Counted from the stretch's first letter, positions 43,995-53,296 are shown. The stretch: DNA of 55,132 nt from Candidatus Dadabacteria bacterium (GCA_007571325.1 RKRQ01000015.1:1-55132), one strand, 5' to 3'. Program-made: numbers and translations. Notes: generated from the sequence alone by a model not told the origin.

Positions 43995-44112
43995 GAGTAC
44001 TTTTTCACTGCTTCTCGGAGCGTTCCTGAAGTCTTATCGGCCCCCGAAAGGTATTTGACTTTGCACCACCCCCTCGCTATCATTCTCAAAATATACTCCT
44101 TAAGATTCCATA

Positions 44113-45198
44113 ATGGCTCCCAACAAAGAACTTGCCGCCGTAAGAAGGGAAATAGACGCACTTGATTCCAGGTTGCTTGAACTTATAAACAGGCGCGCTG
44201 AGCTTGCCATAGAGGTAAGCGGGCTAAAGAAGAAGGGTTCTTTGGGAGTTTACGATCCTGGCAGGGAAAGGGAGATAGAGGGCAAGATAACGGAAAGCAA
44301 CTCCGGTCCTCTTTCCAATGAGGATATCCTTTTTGTTTTCAGGGGGATAATATCGCGTTGCAGATCTCTTCAGCACGACGAGAAAGTCGTCTATCTGGGA
44401 CCCGAGGGCAGTTTTTCAAACCAAGCGGCATTTCTGAAGTTCGGTTCTTCCTCAGAGTTTTTCCCCGTACCCAGCTTTGAAGATGTTTTTGAGCAGGTGC
44501 ACGGAGAGAGAGCCGATTTCGGCATAGTGCCAGTAGAGAATTCCGTTGAAGGTTCGGTGGGAGATGTGCTTGACATGCTGCTTAAGTGGGATCTCAGCGT
44601 TTCGGCGGAGTGTTTCGAACGCGTTGAGCATTCCCTGCTTTCCTTAAGTGGCGATATCAAGGAAGTAAAAACCGTGGCCTCCCATCCACAGGCTCTGGGG
44701 CAATGTAGAAAATGGATCGCCGCCAACCTCTATGGGGTGGCGCTTCTCGAAACCCCTAGCACTGCGGCGGCGGCGAAAATGGCCGCTAGAGAAAGAGAAG
44801 TGGCCGCGATCGCGAGTAAATTCTCGGGGTCAATATACAATTTAAGGACTATACAGAGCAACATAGAAGACAGCCCGCGTAACACGACCCGGTTTGTTGT
44901 AGTGGGAAGGGAAAAGCCGCCCCCAAGCGGAAAAGACAAGACTTCAATCGCCTTTTCCGTTAAGGATGAGCCCGGAGCGCTTCACAAAACATTTTTCCTC
45001 CCCTTTTCCGAAGCTGGCATAAACCTCACCAAGATTGAGTCTAGGCCCTCAAGCGACGGTCAGTGGGAATATGTGTTCTTCGCTGATTTTTCCGGACATT
45101 GCGAGGAGAAAGAGATAAAGGATACTCTTGAGAAGGTGAAGGCCAACTGTGTTTTTTTGAAAGTGCTGGGATCCTATCCAGCAGGAGTGCCGGGCTGA
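44113..45198 (+). CDS. pheA: Bifunctional chorismate mutase/prephenate dehydratase
   Basis: P-protein of phenylalanine synthesis (361 aa). Chorismate mutase domain: residues 5-~85 (LAAVRREIDALDSRLLELINRRAELA). Prephenate dehydratase domain: ~95-275 with YLGPEGSFSNQAA, GIVPVENSVEGSVGDVLD and the catalytic-Thr motif NTTRFVVVG. ACT regulatory domain: ~280-355 with TKIESRPS, the usual Phe-feedback site. It starts a pheA-hisC-tyrA block. Confidence 0.96.
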   Translation: MAPNKELAAVRREIDALDSRLLELINRRAELAIEVSGLKKKGSLGVYDPGREREIEGKITESNSGPLSNEDILFVFRGIISRCRSLQHDEKVVYLGPEGSFSNQAAFLKFGSSSEFFPVPSFEDVFEQVHGERADFGIVPVENSVEGSVGDVLDMLLKWDLSVSAECFERVEHSLLSLSGDIKEVKTVASHPQALGQCRKWIAANLYGVALLETPSTAAAAKMAAREREVAAIASKFSGSIYNLRTIQSNIEDSPRNTTRFVVVGREKPPPSGKDKTSIAFSVKDEPGALHKTFFLPFSEAGINLTKIESRPSSDGQWEYVFFADFSGHCEEKEIKDTLEKVKANCVFLKVLGSYPAGVPG

Positions 45199-45222
45199 CG
45201 GCCGCTTTCTTGATAAACTTCC

Positions 45223-46308
45223 ATGGAACCCAGAGCGAGCGTAAAGAACCTTATTCCCTATGTTCCGGGAAAGCCGATCGAAGAGCTTGAACGAGAGCTG
45301 GGAATTGGGGACGTGGCCAAGATGGCCTCGAACGAAAACCCTATTGGCCCCTCTCCACTTGCTAAAAAGGCTCTTTTAGAGCACATGGCAAGGGTCAACC
45401 TCTATCCCGACGGAAGTTGTTTTGAACTAAGGAGAAAGCTTTCTGAAAAACTCGGGGTGCCGGAAGACACCATAATAATTGGCAATGGTTCAAACGAAGT
45501 TATAGAGATCGTAGCCAGGACTTTTCTTGAGCCCGGAGACGAGGCCATATACGGCCGACATGCGTTTATCGTTTACCCGATAGTGACTCAGTCTCTTGGA
45601 TGCTCACATGTCGTTTCCCGAATGCCGGGTCTCACGCACGATCTTGAAGATATGCTTTCTCTCGTCACGGACAAGACGAAAATCGTCTATATGGCGAATC
45701 CCAACAATCCCACTGGGACGATAGTAAGAAGGGATGAGTTCGAGTGGTTTTTGGAGAGGGTGCCTGAGAACGTGATAATTCTTGTGGACGAGGCCTATTT
45801 CGAGTACGTTGACGACCCGGAATATCCCGACACCTTGCGTTACCACTCGGTTCGCGAGTCGCTTGTCACGGTGAGAACTTTTTCCAAGATTTACGGACTT
45901 GCGGGACTCAGGGTGGGCTATGGAGTGGCGTCGAGCGATGCGGTTTCCTACATGAACAGGGTGCGGGAGCCTTTTAACGTGAATTCGGCGGCACAGATTG
46001 CGGCCTGCGCCGCTCTTGACGACGAGAACCATGTAGCCGAGTCAAAAAAGATTAATTGCGAGGGAAAGAAATATTTCCGCAGCAGGCTTGACGAGCTGGG
46101 GATTCGGTACACTGAGTCTCACGCGAATTTTTTTCTCATAGACATTGAAAAAGACCCGATGCCGGTTTACGATGCGCTTCTTCGCGATGGAGTGATAACC
46201 AGGCCCGTAGGTGGATACGGGTTAAAAACGCATCTAAGGGTAAGCATTGGTCTTGCTCAGGAGAATGAGAGATTTATAGAATCATTGAGGGGAATTATTA
46301 AGAGATGA
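45223..46308 (+). CDS. hisC: Histidinol-phosphate/aromatic aminotransferase
   Basis: PLP-dependent aminotransferase (361 aa) of the HisC group. MASNENPIGPSPLAKKAL, ANPNNPTGT and the PLP lysine in TFSKIYGLAGLRVGYG are visible. It lies between pheA and tyrA and overlaps tyrA by four bases, so it probably also transaminates aromatic keto acids as the last step of Phe/Tyr synthesis; hisB and hisH are 4 kb away. Confidence 0.93.
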   Translation: MEPRASVKNLIPYVPGKPIEELERELGIGDVAKMASNENPIGPSPLAKKALLEHMARVNLYPDGSCFELRRKLSEKLGVPEDTIIIGNGSNEVIEIVARTFLEPGDEAIYGRHAFIVYPIVTQSLGCSHVVSRMPGLTHDLEDMLSLVTDKTKIVYMANPNNPTGTIVRRDEFEWFLERVPENVIILVDEAYFEYVDDPEYPDTLRYHSVRESLVTVRTFSKIYGLAGLRVGYGVASSDAVSYMNRVREPFNVNSAAQIAACAALDDENHVAESKKINCEGKKYFRSRLDELGIRYTESHANFFLIDIEKDPMPVYDALLRDGVITRPVGGYGLKTHLRVSIGLAQENERFIESLRGIIKR

Positions 46309-47162
46309 CTTTTGAAAAGGTGTCGGTGGTAGGTCTCGGTCTGATAGGGGGCTCTTTGGCGGCCGCTCTTCGGGAGTCCGGAGAAGTAGGAGAAGTGTTC
46401 GGGGTCGAGAGGAACGAAGAATCTCTTCGCTTCGCCCTTGAGAGTGGAATCGCAGACGCGGGATCTTGTGAAATTGGCCCTGGAATATCTGGATCTGAAA
46501 TAATTGTATTAGCTACTTATGTTGACACTATGGCGCAGGTGGCCAGGGAAGTTTCCGGTTTTGTTTCCCCAGACACGATAGTTTGCGACACAGGTAGCGT
46601 CAAGGCTCCGATAGTCAGGGAAATGGAAAAGTCCTCTCTGAGTATCCGTTTTGTTGGGGCTCATCCCGTGGCGGGGAAGGAAACATCGGGAGTAAAGGAG
46701 TCTGACTCTGGTCTTTTTTCGGGAAAAAGATGTGTTGTTACGCCGGTTGAGAACACTTGTTCAGAAGCCCTCTCTGCGGTTAAAATGCTGTTTTCGCTTC
46801 TGGGGAGCGAGGTAGTCGAGATAGGTCCCGAAGCTCACGACGAGATTTTCTCACTCGTAAGTCATCTTCCTCATGCAGTTGCGTATTCGCTTGTAAATGT
46901 TGTTGCTTCTTCTGGGGAAGGAGAAAATATTTTTGATTTTTCGGGCGGAGGTCTAGCCGATTTTACCAGAATTGCCGGGAGTTCTCCTCAGATGTGGGCC
47001 GGGATTTTCATCGAGAACCGCGACGCTATGCTGAGTGCCATACGAAGTTTTTCGGGGAAGCTTGAGGAGATTGAAAAAGCCATTGACTCCGGTAACGTAG
47101 AATATTTGGAAACTCTTTTGAGCAAGGCTCGGGATTCTAAGAGGAATCTTGGGAAGAAATAA
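46305..47162 (+). CDS. tyrA: Prephenate dehydrogenase
   Basis: NAD(P)-dependent dehydrogenase (285 aa) making 4-hydroxyphenylpyruvate for tyrosine. The Rossmann motif [14 protein letters not shown] is at the start. [19 protein letters not shown] contains the catalytic-site His. [12 protein letters not shown] is conserved. There is no C-terminal ACT domain. ATGA overlap with hisC. Confidence 0.94.
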   Translation: MTFEKVSVVGLGLIGGSLAAALRESGEVGEVFGVERNEESLRFALESGIADAGSCEIGPGISGSEIIVLATYVDTMAQVAREVSGFVSPDTIVCDTGSVKAPIVREMEKSSLSIRFVGAHPVAGKETSGVKESDSGLFSGKRCVVTPVENTCSEALSAVKMLFSLLGSEVVEIGPEAHDEIFSLVSHLPHAVAYSLVNVVASSGEGENIFDFSGGGLADFTRIAGSSPQMWAGIFIENRDAMLSAIRSFSGKLEEIEKAIDSGNVEYLETLLSKARDSKRNLGKK

Positions 47163-47166
47163 GAAA

Positions 47167-47577
47167 ATGTCTGAGAAAATAAAGAAATCGGATGCTCAAT
47201 GGAAAGAAGATCTTTCCCCCGAGCAGTTTCTGGTTACGAGAAAGAAAGGCACCGAGAGGGCTTTTTCCGGCAAGTATTGCTACCATGACGAAAAAGGCAT
47301 GTATGTATGCGTTTGCTGCGGACAAGAACTTTTCCGTTTTTCCGAGAAATTCGATTCCGGCACCGGATGGCCGAGCTTCTGGGAACCTGTTTCGAGGGAA
47401 AAAATAACGGAGAACCCCGATCACTCACACGGTATGGCTAGAACCGAGGTTCTGTGCTCAAAGTGTGACGCTCACCTGGGTCATGTTTTCCCTGACGGAC
47501 CTGAGCCTACAGGGCTCAGATACTGTATAAACTCTGTTTCTCTGGATTTTAAAAAGGAACAGGAAAACAACTCGTAA
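47167..47577 (+). CDS. msrB: Peptide-methionine (R)-S-oxide reductase
   Basis: Repairs R-sulfoxides of methionine (136 aa). Structural zinc motifs CVCC and CSKC, the [13 protein letters not shown] segment and the catalytic cysteine in [10 protein letters not shown] are all present. The ATG at 47167 comes just after the tyrA stop; a TTG at 47149 would overlap tyrA. It may be transcribed with the aromatic genes and converges on a tRNA. Confidence 0.94.
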   Translation: MSEKIKKSDAQWKEDLSPEQFLVTRKKGTERAFSGKYCYHDEKGMYVCVCCGQELFRFSEKFDSGTGWPSFWEPVSREKITENPDHSHGMARTEVLCSKCDAHLGHVFPDGPEPTGLRYCINSVSLDFKKEQENNS

Positions 47578-47578
47578 A

Positions 47579-47650
47579 TGGCGACGGGTGGGATCGAACC
47601 ACCGACACAGGCCTTATGAGAGCCCCGCTCTACCCCTGAGCTACGCCGCC
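47579..47650 (-). tRNA. tRNA with CAT anticodon (tRNA-Met, possibly tRNA-Ile2)
   Basis: Full cloverleaf on the minus strand: acceptor GGCGGCG/CGTCGCC, D arm GCTC..GAGC, anticodon loop CTCATAA with CAT, T arm GGTGG TTCGATC CCACC. The CCA end is not encoded. It is not the initiator type, since the acceptor's first pair (G-C) is closed. CAT could be elongator Met or lysidine-modified Ile2; identity elements do not settle it by eye. Confidence 0.93.
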
Positions 47651-47949
47651 ACGAAAAAAGTGCTAGAAAATCAGCAAATTATACTGAAAGTCTGGGAGGA
47701 TTCAACACGCTTGTCTTGGAACTGTACTACGAGTCTGGACGTTTGGGTGACGCCGAGCGAATGCATCCGTCAGCCGGTGGAGAGGAAGCATCTGGGTCCG
47801 CGCTGCCCATTGCCATCTTTACCAAATTGCTGACAATTGCTGGATTATGGCTCTGCCGCGTACGGACTTTGGATTTGATTGATCTGTATATTTCCGAATT
47901 CCCGCTCGACCAAGTAGCAGGCAAAGCGGATTTTCGGGTTCTCTTTTAA
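47651..47949. other. Gene-free stretch, no recognised content
   Basis: About 300 bases between the tRNA and cofC. Short frames on both strands have no ribosome-binding site or family resemblance. It may hold eroded sequence, but nothing can be named. Confidence 0.4.
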
Positions 47950-48615
47950 TCAGCCGACGGCTGTTCCGCTTTTCTCCCTTATGAGTCCGAGTTCCAGGAG
48001 TTTTCTATAGGTCTTCGTGTGAGAGCCGTACAGGGAGAAAGTGTCTATATCCTCCGGCTCGTCGATATCTATGCTGATGTTGAAATTTCTGTAGATATCG
48101 CAGGGCACGTATCTTCTCTCGGCTTCTTCTCTGTGTTTTCTGAAACTGTCGTTACCGAACATTGAGGGTATGCTGTCAGGAGGCTTTCTCAGTATGGCGT
48201 TTGTGCCAAGTTCGTCTTCCGAAGGTACGAGAATTACGGACTTGCCCTTTTTTTCCTTTTCTAGGACAAAATCGATATCCTCGCCTGTTATAAGGGGAGC
48301 GTCGCCCGGTATTACAAGCACCGACTTTGCACCCATTTTCCTGCATACCTGGATTGCCAAGTCAACCGAAGAGCTCTCACCCAGCTGGCTTTCCTCCCTT
48401 ATGACGTCAAATCCTTTCTGAAGAGCCATTTTTTCCGCTTTCCTGTCAACTGTCACGATGAGCTTGTTGTCAGCAAGCTTTGAGTTTCTGACCGCGGAGA
48501 ACACATCTTCAAGCATCACATAGGCAAGCTCTGTCCTCTGTTTCTTGCTGAGCACAGAACCAAGTCTTTCGTTCGCTCTTGAAAGATCTTTTACCGGAAT
48601 CAATATGAACTTCAA
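47950..48615 (-). CDS. cofC: 2-phospho-L-lactate guanylyltransferase (CofC/FbiD-like)
   Basis: A 221-residue nucleotidyltransferase that activates phospholactate (or phosphoenolpyruvate) with GTP in coenzyme F420 synthesis. Landmarks: FILIPVKDLSRANERLGSVLS at the start, SSSVDLAIQVCRKMGAKSVLVIPGDAPLI with the metal-site Asp, and GTNAILRKPPDSIPSMFGNDSFRKH. TTG 48615 with GAGG upstream is the likely start. Its presence supports F420 use by the LLM enzymes at 8-10 kb. No other cof/fbi genes are nearby. Confidence 0.88.
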   Translation of the reverse strand: MKFILIPVKDLSRANERLGSVLSKKQRTELAYVMLEDVFSAVRNSKLADNKLIVTVDRKAEKMALQKGFDVIREESQLGESSSVDLAIQVCRKMGAKSVLVIPGDAPLITGEDIDFVLEKEKKGKSVILVPSEDELGTNAILRKPPDSIPSMFGNDSFRKHREEAERRYVPCDIYRNFNISIDIDEPEDIDTFSLYGSHTKTYRKLLELGLIREKSGTAVG

Positions 48616-48724
48616 AACGTCTACCTCATAGTGGCGGGTTTCTGCCTTCGCACTATTCTATCAACAAAAAAGGAGACTTCCTATTTTTTATCTTAATCGG
48701 GTGCTAAATTTATAAGGAGATTTT

Positions 48725-48928
48725 ATTTCCCAGAAGACAGCTGATAGTTCAGGATATTCTTGGTGGGTAATTGAATTCAGGGCTATTGGCCCAGTAGAAA
48801 GTGCAGAGAAAATAGATGTGGACAAATAGTACAAGAGGGTTCATGATGTCATTACTGGCTGTTTTGGAGATTTAACGAGTGAGGATGTACAACGTAAGAA
48901 CTGGATGATTGTAGAAGAAGGAAAATGA
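48725..48928 (+). pseudogene. Broken small gene with in-frame amber stop
   Basis: A 68-codon frame that reads as protein on both sides of a TAG at 48827-48829: SSGYSWWVIEFRAIGPVES before and YKRVHDVITGCFGDLTSEDV after. AAGGAG is placed right, but the codon five bases on is ATT rather than a usual start. Its TGA overlaps the ATG of the next gene as ATGA, as coupled operon genes do. Function unknown. Confidence 0.6.
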
Positions 48929-49563
48929 CTGTGGCTACAACGTTAAGTGACAGTCCACTCAAAACGGTGGATAGATTCACCGCGGACTCATCGTGGAATA
49001 TTCTCAAGTCTGATGTTGAATTTGGAGAAGCAATTGCAGAGCGTTGGGATAATTTTGTTCTGCAAAGACTGCGTAAATTCTTCTGGAATGAAGAACAATC
49101 GGATTATGGCGCAAGCATTCCGATCTGTTTTCCAGTACCTTTCTATCCAAAGGCCTCTGGTGCGGTTTACACCTTGGATGAGTACGAATGCGTTCGCGCA
49201 AACCGGAACAAGTTCCGTAGTTACATGAAGAGAATTGAAGAGTTATGTGGATATGCAATTGAAGACGGATTTCGCTTGGGCCTTTCTTCACTGATTGATT
49301 TTTCTCGTTTTGTGGTGCTGGAGCCAAAGATAAGAAGGGGCAGCCTAGTCCTTATAGATAACGGAAATCTTTTTGCTGAATGGCAGAACTGCGAGGGAGC
49401 GAAACTAGGTTTAGAGTTTCTTGGGGACGGAATGATTCAATATGTAATCTTCAAGAACAGGAAATCGGCTTTACAAACTTCGCGAATTTACGGACTTGAT
49501 ACATTTGAGGAGGTTAGACACCAGATTAAGACTTTTAACCTTGGTTCTTTGCTGTACGAATGA
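48925..49563 (+). CDS. Hypothetical accessory protein
   Basis: An intact 212-residue soluble protein. I do not recognise the family. The N-terminal half is aromatic and acidic (DNFVLQRLRKFFWNEE); the C-terminal half has GNLFAEWQNCEGAKLGLEFLGDG followed by MIQYVIFKNR, a beta-rich, conserved-looking segment. It lies between two broken genes and is coupled to the first. A poorly characterised, sporadically distributed module is the best description. Confidence 0.7.
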   Translation: MTVATTLSDSPLKTVDRFTADSSWNILKSDVEFGEAIAERWDNFVLQRLRKFFWNEEQSDYGASIPICFPVPFYPKASGAVYTLDEYECVRANRNKFRSYMKRIEELCGYAIEDGFRLGLSSLIDFSRFVVLEPKIRRGSLVLIDNGNLFAEWQNCEGAKLGLEFLGDGMIQYVIFKNRKSALQTSRIYGLDTFEEVRHQIKTFNLGSLLYE

Positions 49564-49602
49564 CAGAATTCGATTCGCCGGACGATTAACACATCGTCCG
49601 TT

Positions 49603-49987
49603 ATGTCAAAAATCATGGTTAAGGAAGATGGAACTATCAGCGCTGGGGAGTTTGTGTTGCGTCCTAAATGACCTGATGAAACGGGCCTTTCAATTGACTT
49701 AACTGGCTTGAAATTTTCGGTCGGGACAAGACTTGTCAGTTATAAGGAAGTACGGCGATTGTTTCTCCTGCAGCTTAGACCGAAAGGGAGATTTGCCGAG
49801 ATGAATTTGGGGGAGATTGGGCGGAAAGTGGCGGAGGAAATGGATTCGCGTCGGTGTGGTCTACAATCCTATTGAGGTGGAGGGTGAGTATAAGGCCGAT
49901 CCCTCTCACGCGGAGATGAACGGATTGCCGGCCGGAGAGTCCGACCACGCGATGTTTATCGTATATCTGATTGCAGAAGATAGGTAA
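49603..49987 (+). pseudogene. Broken gene with in-frame stop and frameshift
   Basis: Begins MSKIMVKEDGTISAGEF at ATG 49603, stops at TGA 49669-49671, and continues in frame as PDETGLSIDLTGLKFSVGTR and LRPKGRFAEMNLGEIGRKV. Near 49835-49855 the coding sense moves to another frame (VVYNPIEVEGEYKADPSHAE, NGLPAGESDHAMFIVYLIA) and ends at TAA 49985-49987. The PSHAE-NGLP region looks like a small family seen next to toxin- or accessory-type genes, but I cannot name it. Confidence 0.65.
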
Positions 49988-50028
49988 GGATATAGGAATT
50001 TGACCTGCCAGCACCACCTCGGATTTTG

Positions 50029-50056
50029 TTGACAAAAAAAGATGTCTTTATATGAT
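50029..50056 (+). promoter_or_regulatory. Promoter of hisBH with overlapping inverted repeat
   Basis: TTGACA (50029-50034), a 16-base spacer and TATGAT (50051-50056). A perfect inverted repeat ATGATT-AGCG-AATCAT (50052-50067) overlaps the -10 and the expected start, where an operator would block initiation. Confidence 0.65.
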
Positions 50057-50094
50057 TAGCGAATCATAAAGAATTGTCAGAAAGGGAGTCTAGT

Positions 50095-50688
50095 TTGAAA
50101 GTGACACGTAAAGCTGTTTTAGAAAGAAGAACTTCCGAAGTTAGCGCCAGTGTTGAACTTGATCTTGACGGAACCGGGAAATTCGATATTTCGACAGGGG
50201 TGCCGTTTTTCGATCACATGCTGAGTCAGTTCGCAAAGCACGGATATTTTGATCTCACGGTGAAAGCCGAGGGGGATATAGACGTTGATTTTCACCATAC
50301 TGTTGAAGACGTAGGTATAACTCTCGGACAGGCTTTTTACGAGGCTCTCGGAGACAAGAAGGGGATCACAAGGTACGGACACGCTATAATTCCTTTTGAC
50401 GATGCTCTTGTCGCGGTTGCTGTCGACCTGAGCGACAGACCCTGCTTCGTTTTCAAGGGAGAGATTCCCGGGGGCAAGGTCGGGGATTTTGACTCAGAGC
50501 TTGCCGAGGAGTTTTTCAAGTCTCTTACGAACTCTCTTCGTTGCAATCTTCATATTGAGTTTCGCCATGGAACCAATCTGCACCATATAATAGAAGCCAT
50601 GTTCAAGGCGCTGGGAAGGTCCATGGATATTGCCTCGGCACTTGATGGTCGTCGTGACGATATCCCTTCGACCAAGGGGACGCTGTAG
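50095..50688 (+). CDS. hisB: Imidazoleglycerol-phosphate dehydratase
   Basis: Histidine pathway enzyme (197 aa). Mn-binding motifs DHMLSQFAKHG, HHTVEDVGITLGQAF and LHHIIEAMFKALGR are present. It is the stand-alone dehydratase without a phosphatase domain. Start: TTG 50095 with AAGGGAG six bases upstream; a TTG seven codons earlier is less likely. Its TAG overlaps the hisH GTG. Confidence 0.95.
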   Translation: MKVTRKAVLERRTSEVSASVELDLDGTGKFDISTGVPFFDHMLSQFAKHGYFDLTVKAEGDIDVDFHHTVEDVGITLGQAFYEALGDKKGITRYGHAIIPFDDALVAVAVDLSDRPCFVFKGEIPGGKVGDFDSELAEEFFKSLTNSLRCNLHIEFRHGTNLHHIIEAMFKALGRSMDIASALDGRRDDIPSTKGTL

Positions 50689-51308
50689 TGATTTCCATCA
50701 TAGATTACGGGATGGGGAACTTAAGGAGCGTTGAAAAAGGTTTTACCTCCCAGGGGATACCCGTTCGCGTGATCACCGATCCGGGCGATGTGGCAAATTC
50801 AAGCGGAGTTGTGCTTCCGGGAGTTGGGGCTTTCGGCGACTGCGTCAGGAACCTGCGCGAGCGTTCCATGATCGGGCCCATAAAGAATTTTATCGAAAGC
50901 GGGCGACCTTTTCTGGGAATATGCTTGGGGTTTCAGGTGCTTTTTGAGTCAAGCGAAGAGGCTCCGGGAGAACCGGGACTGGGAGTGTTGAAGGGAAAAG
51001 TCGTGAGGTTTCGCGGTGAGGAGAAAAAAATGAAAGTGCCTCACATGGGCTGGAACAGGGTAAAAATGCCCGCGCAAAGTCCCATACTCAAAGGGATACC
51101 GCAGCGAAGCTGGTTTTATTTCGTTCACTCTTACTACGTAGTCTCGGAGAGGCGCGGGGTGAATGTTTTGCTCTCCGATTACGGAGGCGAGTTTGAGGCG
51201 GGAGTCATATCCGGAAATCTTTTCGCCTTCCAATTCCACCCTGAAAAAAGCTCCGACTACGGGCTCGTGATCTTGAGGAATTTCTCAAGGCTCTGTCTCG
51301 GGGACTGA
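50688..51308 (+). CDS. hisH: Imidazole glycerol phosphate synthase subunit HisH
   Basis: Glutamine amidotransferase subunit (206 aa) supplying ammonia to HisF. The nucleophile Cys is in FLGICLGFQ, and the His-Glu pair is in FQFHPEKSS. GTG start overlaps hisB by one base. The 3' end overlaps the convergent lytic transglycosylase gene by 52 bases. hisA and hisF are not in the window. Confidence 0.95.
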   Translation: MISIIDYGMGNLRSVEKGFTSQGIPVRVITDPGDVANSSGVVLPGVGAFGDCVRNLRERSMIGPIKNFIESGRPFLGICLGFQVLFESSEEAPGEPGLGVLKGKVVRFRGEEKKMKVPHMGWNRVKMPAQSPILKGIPQRSWFYFVHSYYVVSERRGVNVLLSDYGGEFEAGVISGNLFAFQFHPEKSSDYGLVILRNFSRLCLGD

Positions 51309-53296
51309 TTTTTCTCCTTTCCGTAAAACGCTTCGTAGGCCGCGTAGCTTCTCAGTATTTTTTTAACGTAGTCCCTTGACTGCTTAAACGGGATTTCTTC
51401 TATAAATTCGTCAATATCAAGCGCCCCGTTTTTCTCATTCCATATCTTGGCGTTCGTAGGTCCGCCGTTATACCCTGCTACGCTTAGGATTAGGTTTCCC
51501 TCAAAGATTTTTAGCAGCCAGCTTAGGTAGTAGCATCCAAGGTTAATGTTCACCTCTGGAGAGAAAAGTTGGGAAGTCTTGAAATTGCCAAGTTCCAACT
51601 TGGTTGCCGCTTCGAGCGCCGTTGTTGGAAGAAGTTGCATGAGTCCCCTGGCGTCAGAAACCGAAACCGCCTCTGTATCGAAATGACTTTCCTCTCTTAT
51701 GACCGAATAGACCAGAAATTCATCAAGTGAGTGTTTGCGCGAGAAAAATCTTACATGCTCTTCAAATCCCTTCGGAAAAGACAAGCGAAGAGCTTCGGGA
51801 GAACGTAGACCGGCTGCCGTGTTTATGGAGCCTTTATAATTCCGGGCTTCCAGATAAAGCGAGGCGAGATGGAGTTTCTGCCCGACGGTTTTTGCCTGAG
51901 GGCGAAGCAGACCGGCTTCTCTGAGCGCAAGGTCGTATGTTCCGGCTTTACTGAAGAAAAGAAATTTCTTGAGTGCGGGGTTTTCCCCGAAAGGGTTTCC
52001 CGAATAAGCGGCAGTCGGACTTTGGGGTGGAAGAAAGGGTCTTTTCAGTTTCAGCCTCGCCAGAGACGAATAATAGCTTATATGTGGAGAATCTGCGAGT
52101 TTTCCAAGCGCGAAAAGCGTACTGGGCTTGTCTCCCATTCTCTCCGTTGTCCTTGCATACCAGTAAATGAAACGTTCCCGCTCGCTTCCTGCTGACCAAG
52201 CGCGAGAGGAGAAAATATCGAGCGCCTTTTGATATTCCTTTTTTTTATAGTGTATCCACCCGAGATTCCACGCGCTTTTCGAAGCTTCTTTTCTGCCGGG
52301 ATATTTGTCGATGATAAGATTGTAGAGACTTTGCGCTTCTTTAAATTCTTCGCGCAGGGACAGAAGCCGGGCGGCTGTGACGAGCGATTTCGCGGTCCAG
52401 CGGCTTTTGGGGTTAAGCCTATAGAGAAGTTTGAATGTCTCTATTGCCTCATTTTCCCTTTCCATTCTGGAGAGAGTCAGTCCCTTCCAGTAAAAGGCCT
52501 TGGGGGAGTCTATGCCGGAGAAAGCTTTTAGGGCATCTTCAAACCTAGATAGCCTGTAGAGGCAAATACCGATTTTTGTTTTTACCGTTTTTGTCCGCGG
52601 AGACCTGGAGAGAGCCTCAAGAGCTTCCTTCCAGTTGCCGGCCTTGAACATTATCTCGCCTCTTTTTGCGAACTGCCGTGGGGAGGGATTAAAGACCTTT
52701 TTGTTTTTGCGGTAAAGTTCAAACACGTAGTCTGAAAAGCTTACTTCCGGGTGCTCTACCCATATTCTTTCGAATATTTTCGCCGCCAAGTAAAATGTCC
52801 CCTGTTTTTCCTTTATTTCACCGACGTTTTTTAGGTAAATGGCTTTTTTCCACCTGCTTTCGGTGCTGCGGGCGAGAAGGAAATACATGTCTTCCGCAGC
52901 CTCATGCCTTTTGGTTTCAATGTAGATTTCGGCAAGCTGCTCACGGCTGTCTTGGATTATTGCCGAGTTCGGATGATCTTTTAGTACTTTTAGGAAAAGC
53001 GCCTCGGCTTCTTCTGTTTGTCCCAGACCGAGCATTGCATTGGCTTCATAGTGAAGCAGGTAGTCCTCTATGTGGGCAAGTTTCCCTTTTATCTGGTCAA
53101 GCAGTTTTTTTACCTCTGAGTGCTGTTCGTTCTGGGCGTGACAATAGAGCTTCAAAAACTGCTTTTCAAGAGTTTTTGGATCGGAGAGCGGGATTTTTTC
53201 GCAATCAATTTCTTGAGCTTGAGAAGCTTGCGCCACAGCGAAAAGAAAAAGGCAAATGAAGAGAAAAGCGCTAAGAGCGACATTTTTTAACCTCAT
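51257..53296 (-). CDS. slt: Soluble lytic murein transglycosylase with TPR-like repeats
   Basis: A 679-residue periplasmic peptidoglycan-cleaving enzyme. Signal peptide MRLKNVALSAFLFICLFLFA ends near AQASQA. A long superhelical region of helical repeats covers ~60-510. The C-terminal SLT domain has the catalytic Glu in VIREESHFD, then GLMQLLP and AGYNGGP. I start it at ATG 53296, which overlaps the permease stop as TGATG; the upstream open frame belongs to no known family. Third gene of queF-oppC-slt. Confidence 0.9.
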   Translation of the reverse strand: MRLKNVALSAFLFICLFLFAVAQASQAQEIDCEKIPLSDPKTLEKQFLKLYCHAQNEQHSEVKKLLDQIKGKLAHIEDYLLHYEANAMLGLGQTEEAEALFLKVLKDHPNSAIIQDSREQLAEIYIETKRHEAAEDMYFLLARSTESRWKKAIYLKNVGEIKEKQGTFYLAAKIFERIWVEHPEVSFSDYVFELYRKNKKVFNPSPRQFAKRGEIMFKAGNWKEALEALSRSPRTKTVKTKIGICLYRLSRFEDALKAFSGIDSPKAFYWKGLTLSRMERENEAIETFKLLYRLNPKSRWTAKSLVTAARLLSLREEFKEAQSLYNLIIDKYPGRKEASKSAWNLGWIHYKKKEYQKALDIFSSRAWSAGSERERFIYWYARTTERMGDKPSTLFALGKLADSPHISYYSSLARLKLKRPFLPPQSPTAAYSGNPFGENPALKKFLFFSKAGTYDLALREAGLLRPQAKTVGQKLHLASLYLEARNYKGSINTAAGLRSPEALRLSFPKGFEEHVRFFSRKHSLDEFLVYSVIREESHFDTEAVSVSDARGLMQLLPTTALEAATKLELGNFKTSQLFSPEVNINLGCYYLSWLLKIFEGNLILSVAGYNGGPTNAKIWNEKNGALDIDEFIEEIPFKQSRDYVKKILRSYAAYEAFYGKEKNQSPRQSLEKFLKITSP

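Noticed and set aside
47716-47949. 77-codon frame between the tRNA and cofC
   Set aside because: No ribosome-binding site or recognisable motif; overlapping frames on the other strand are as long.
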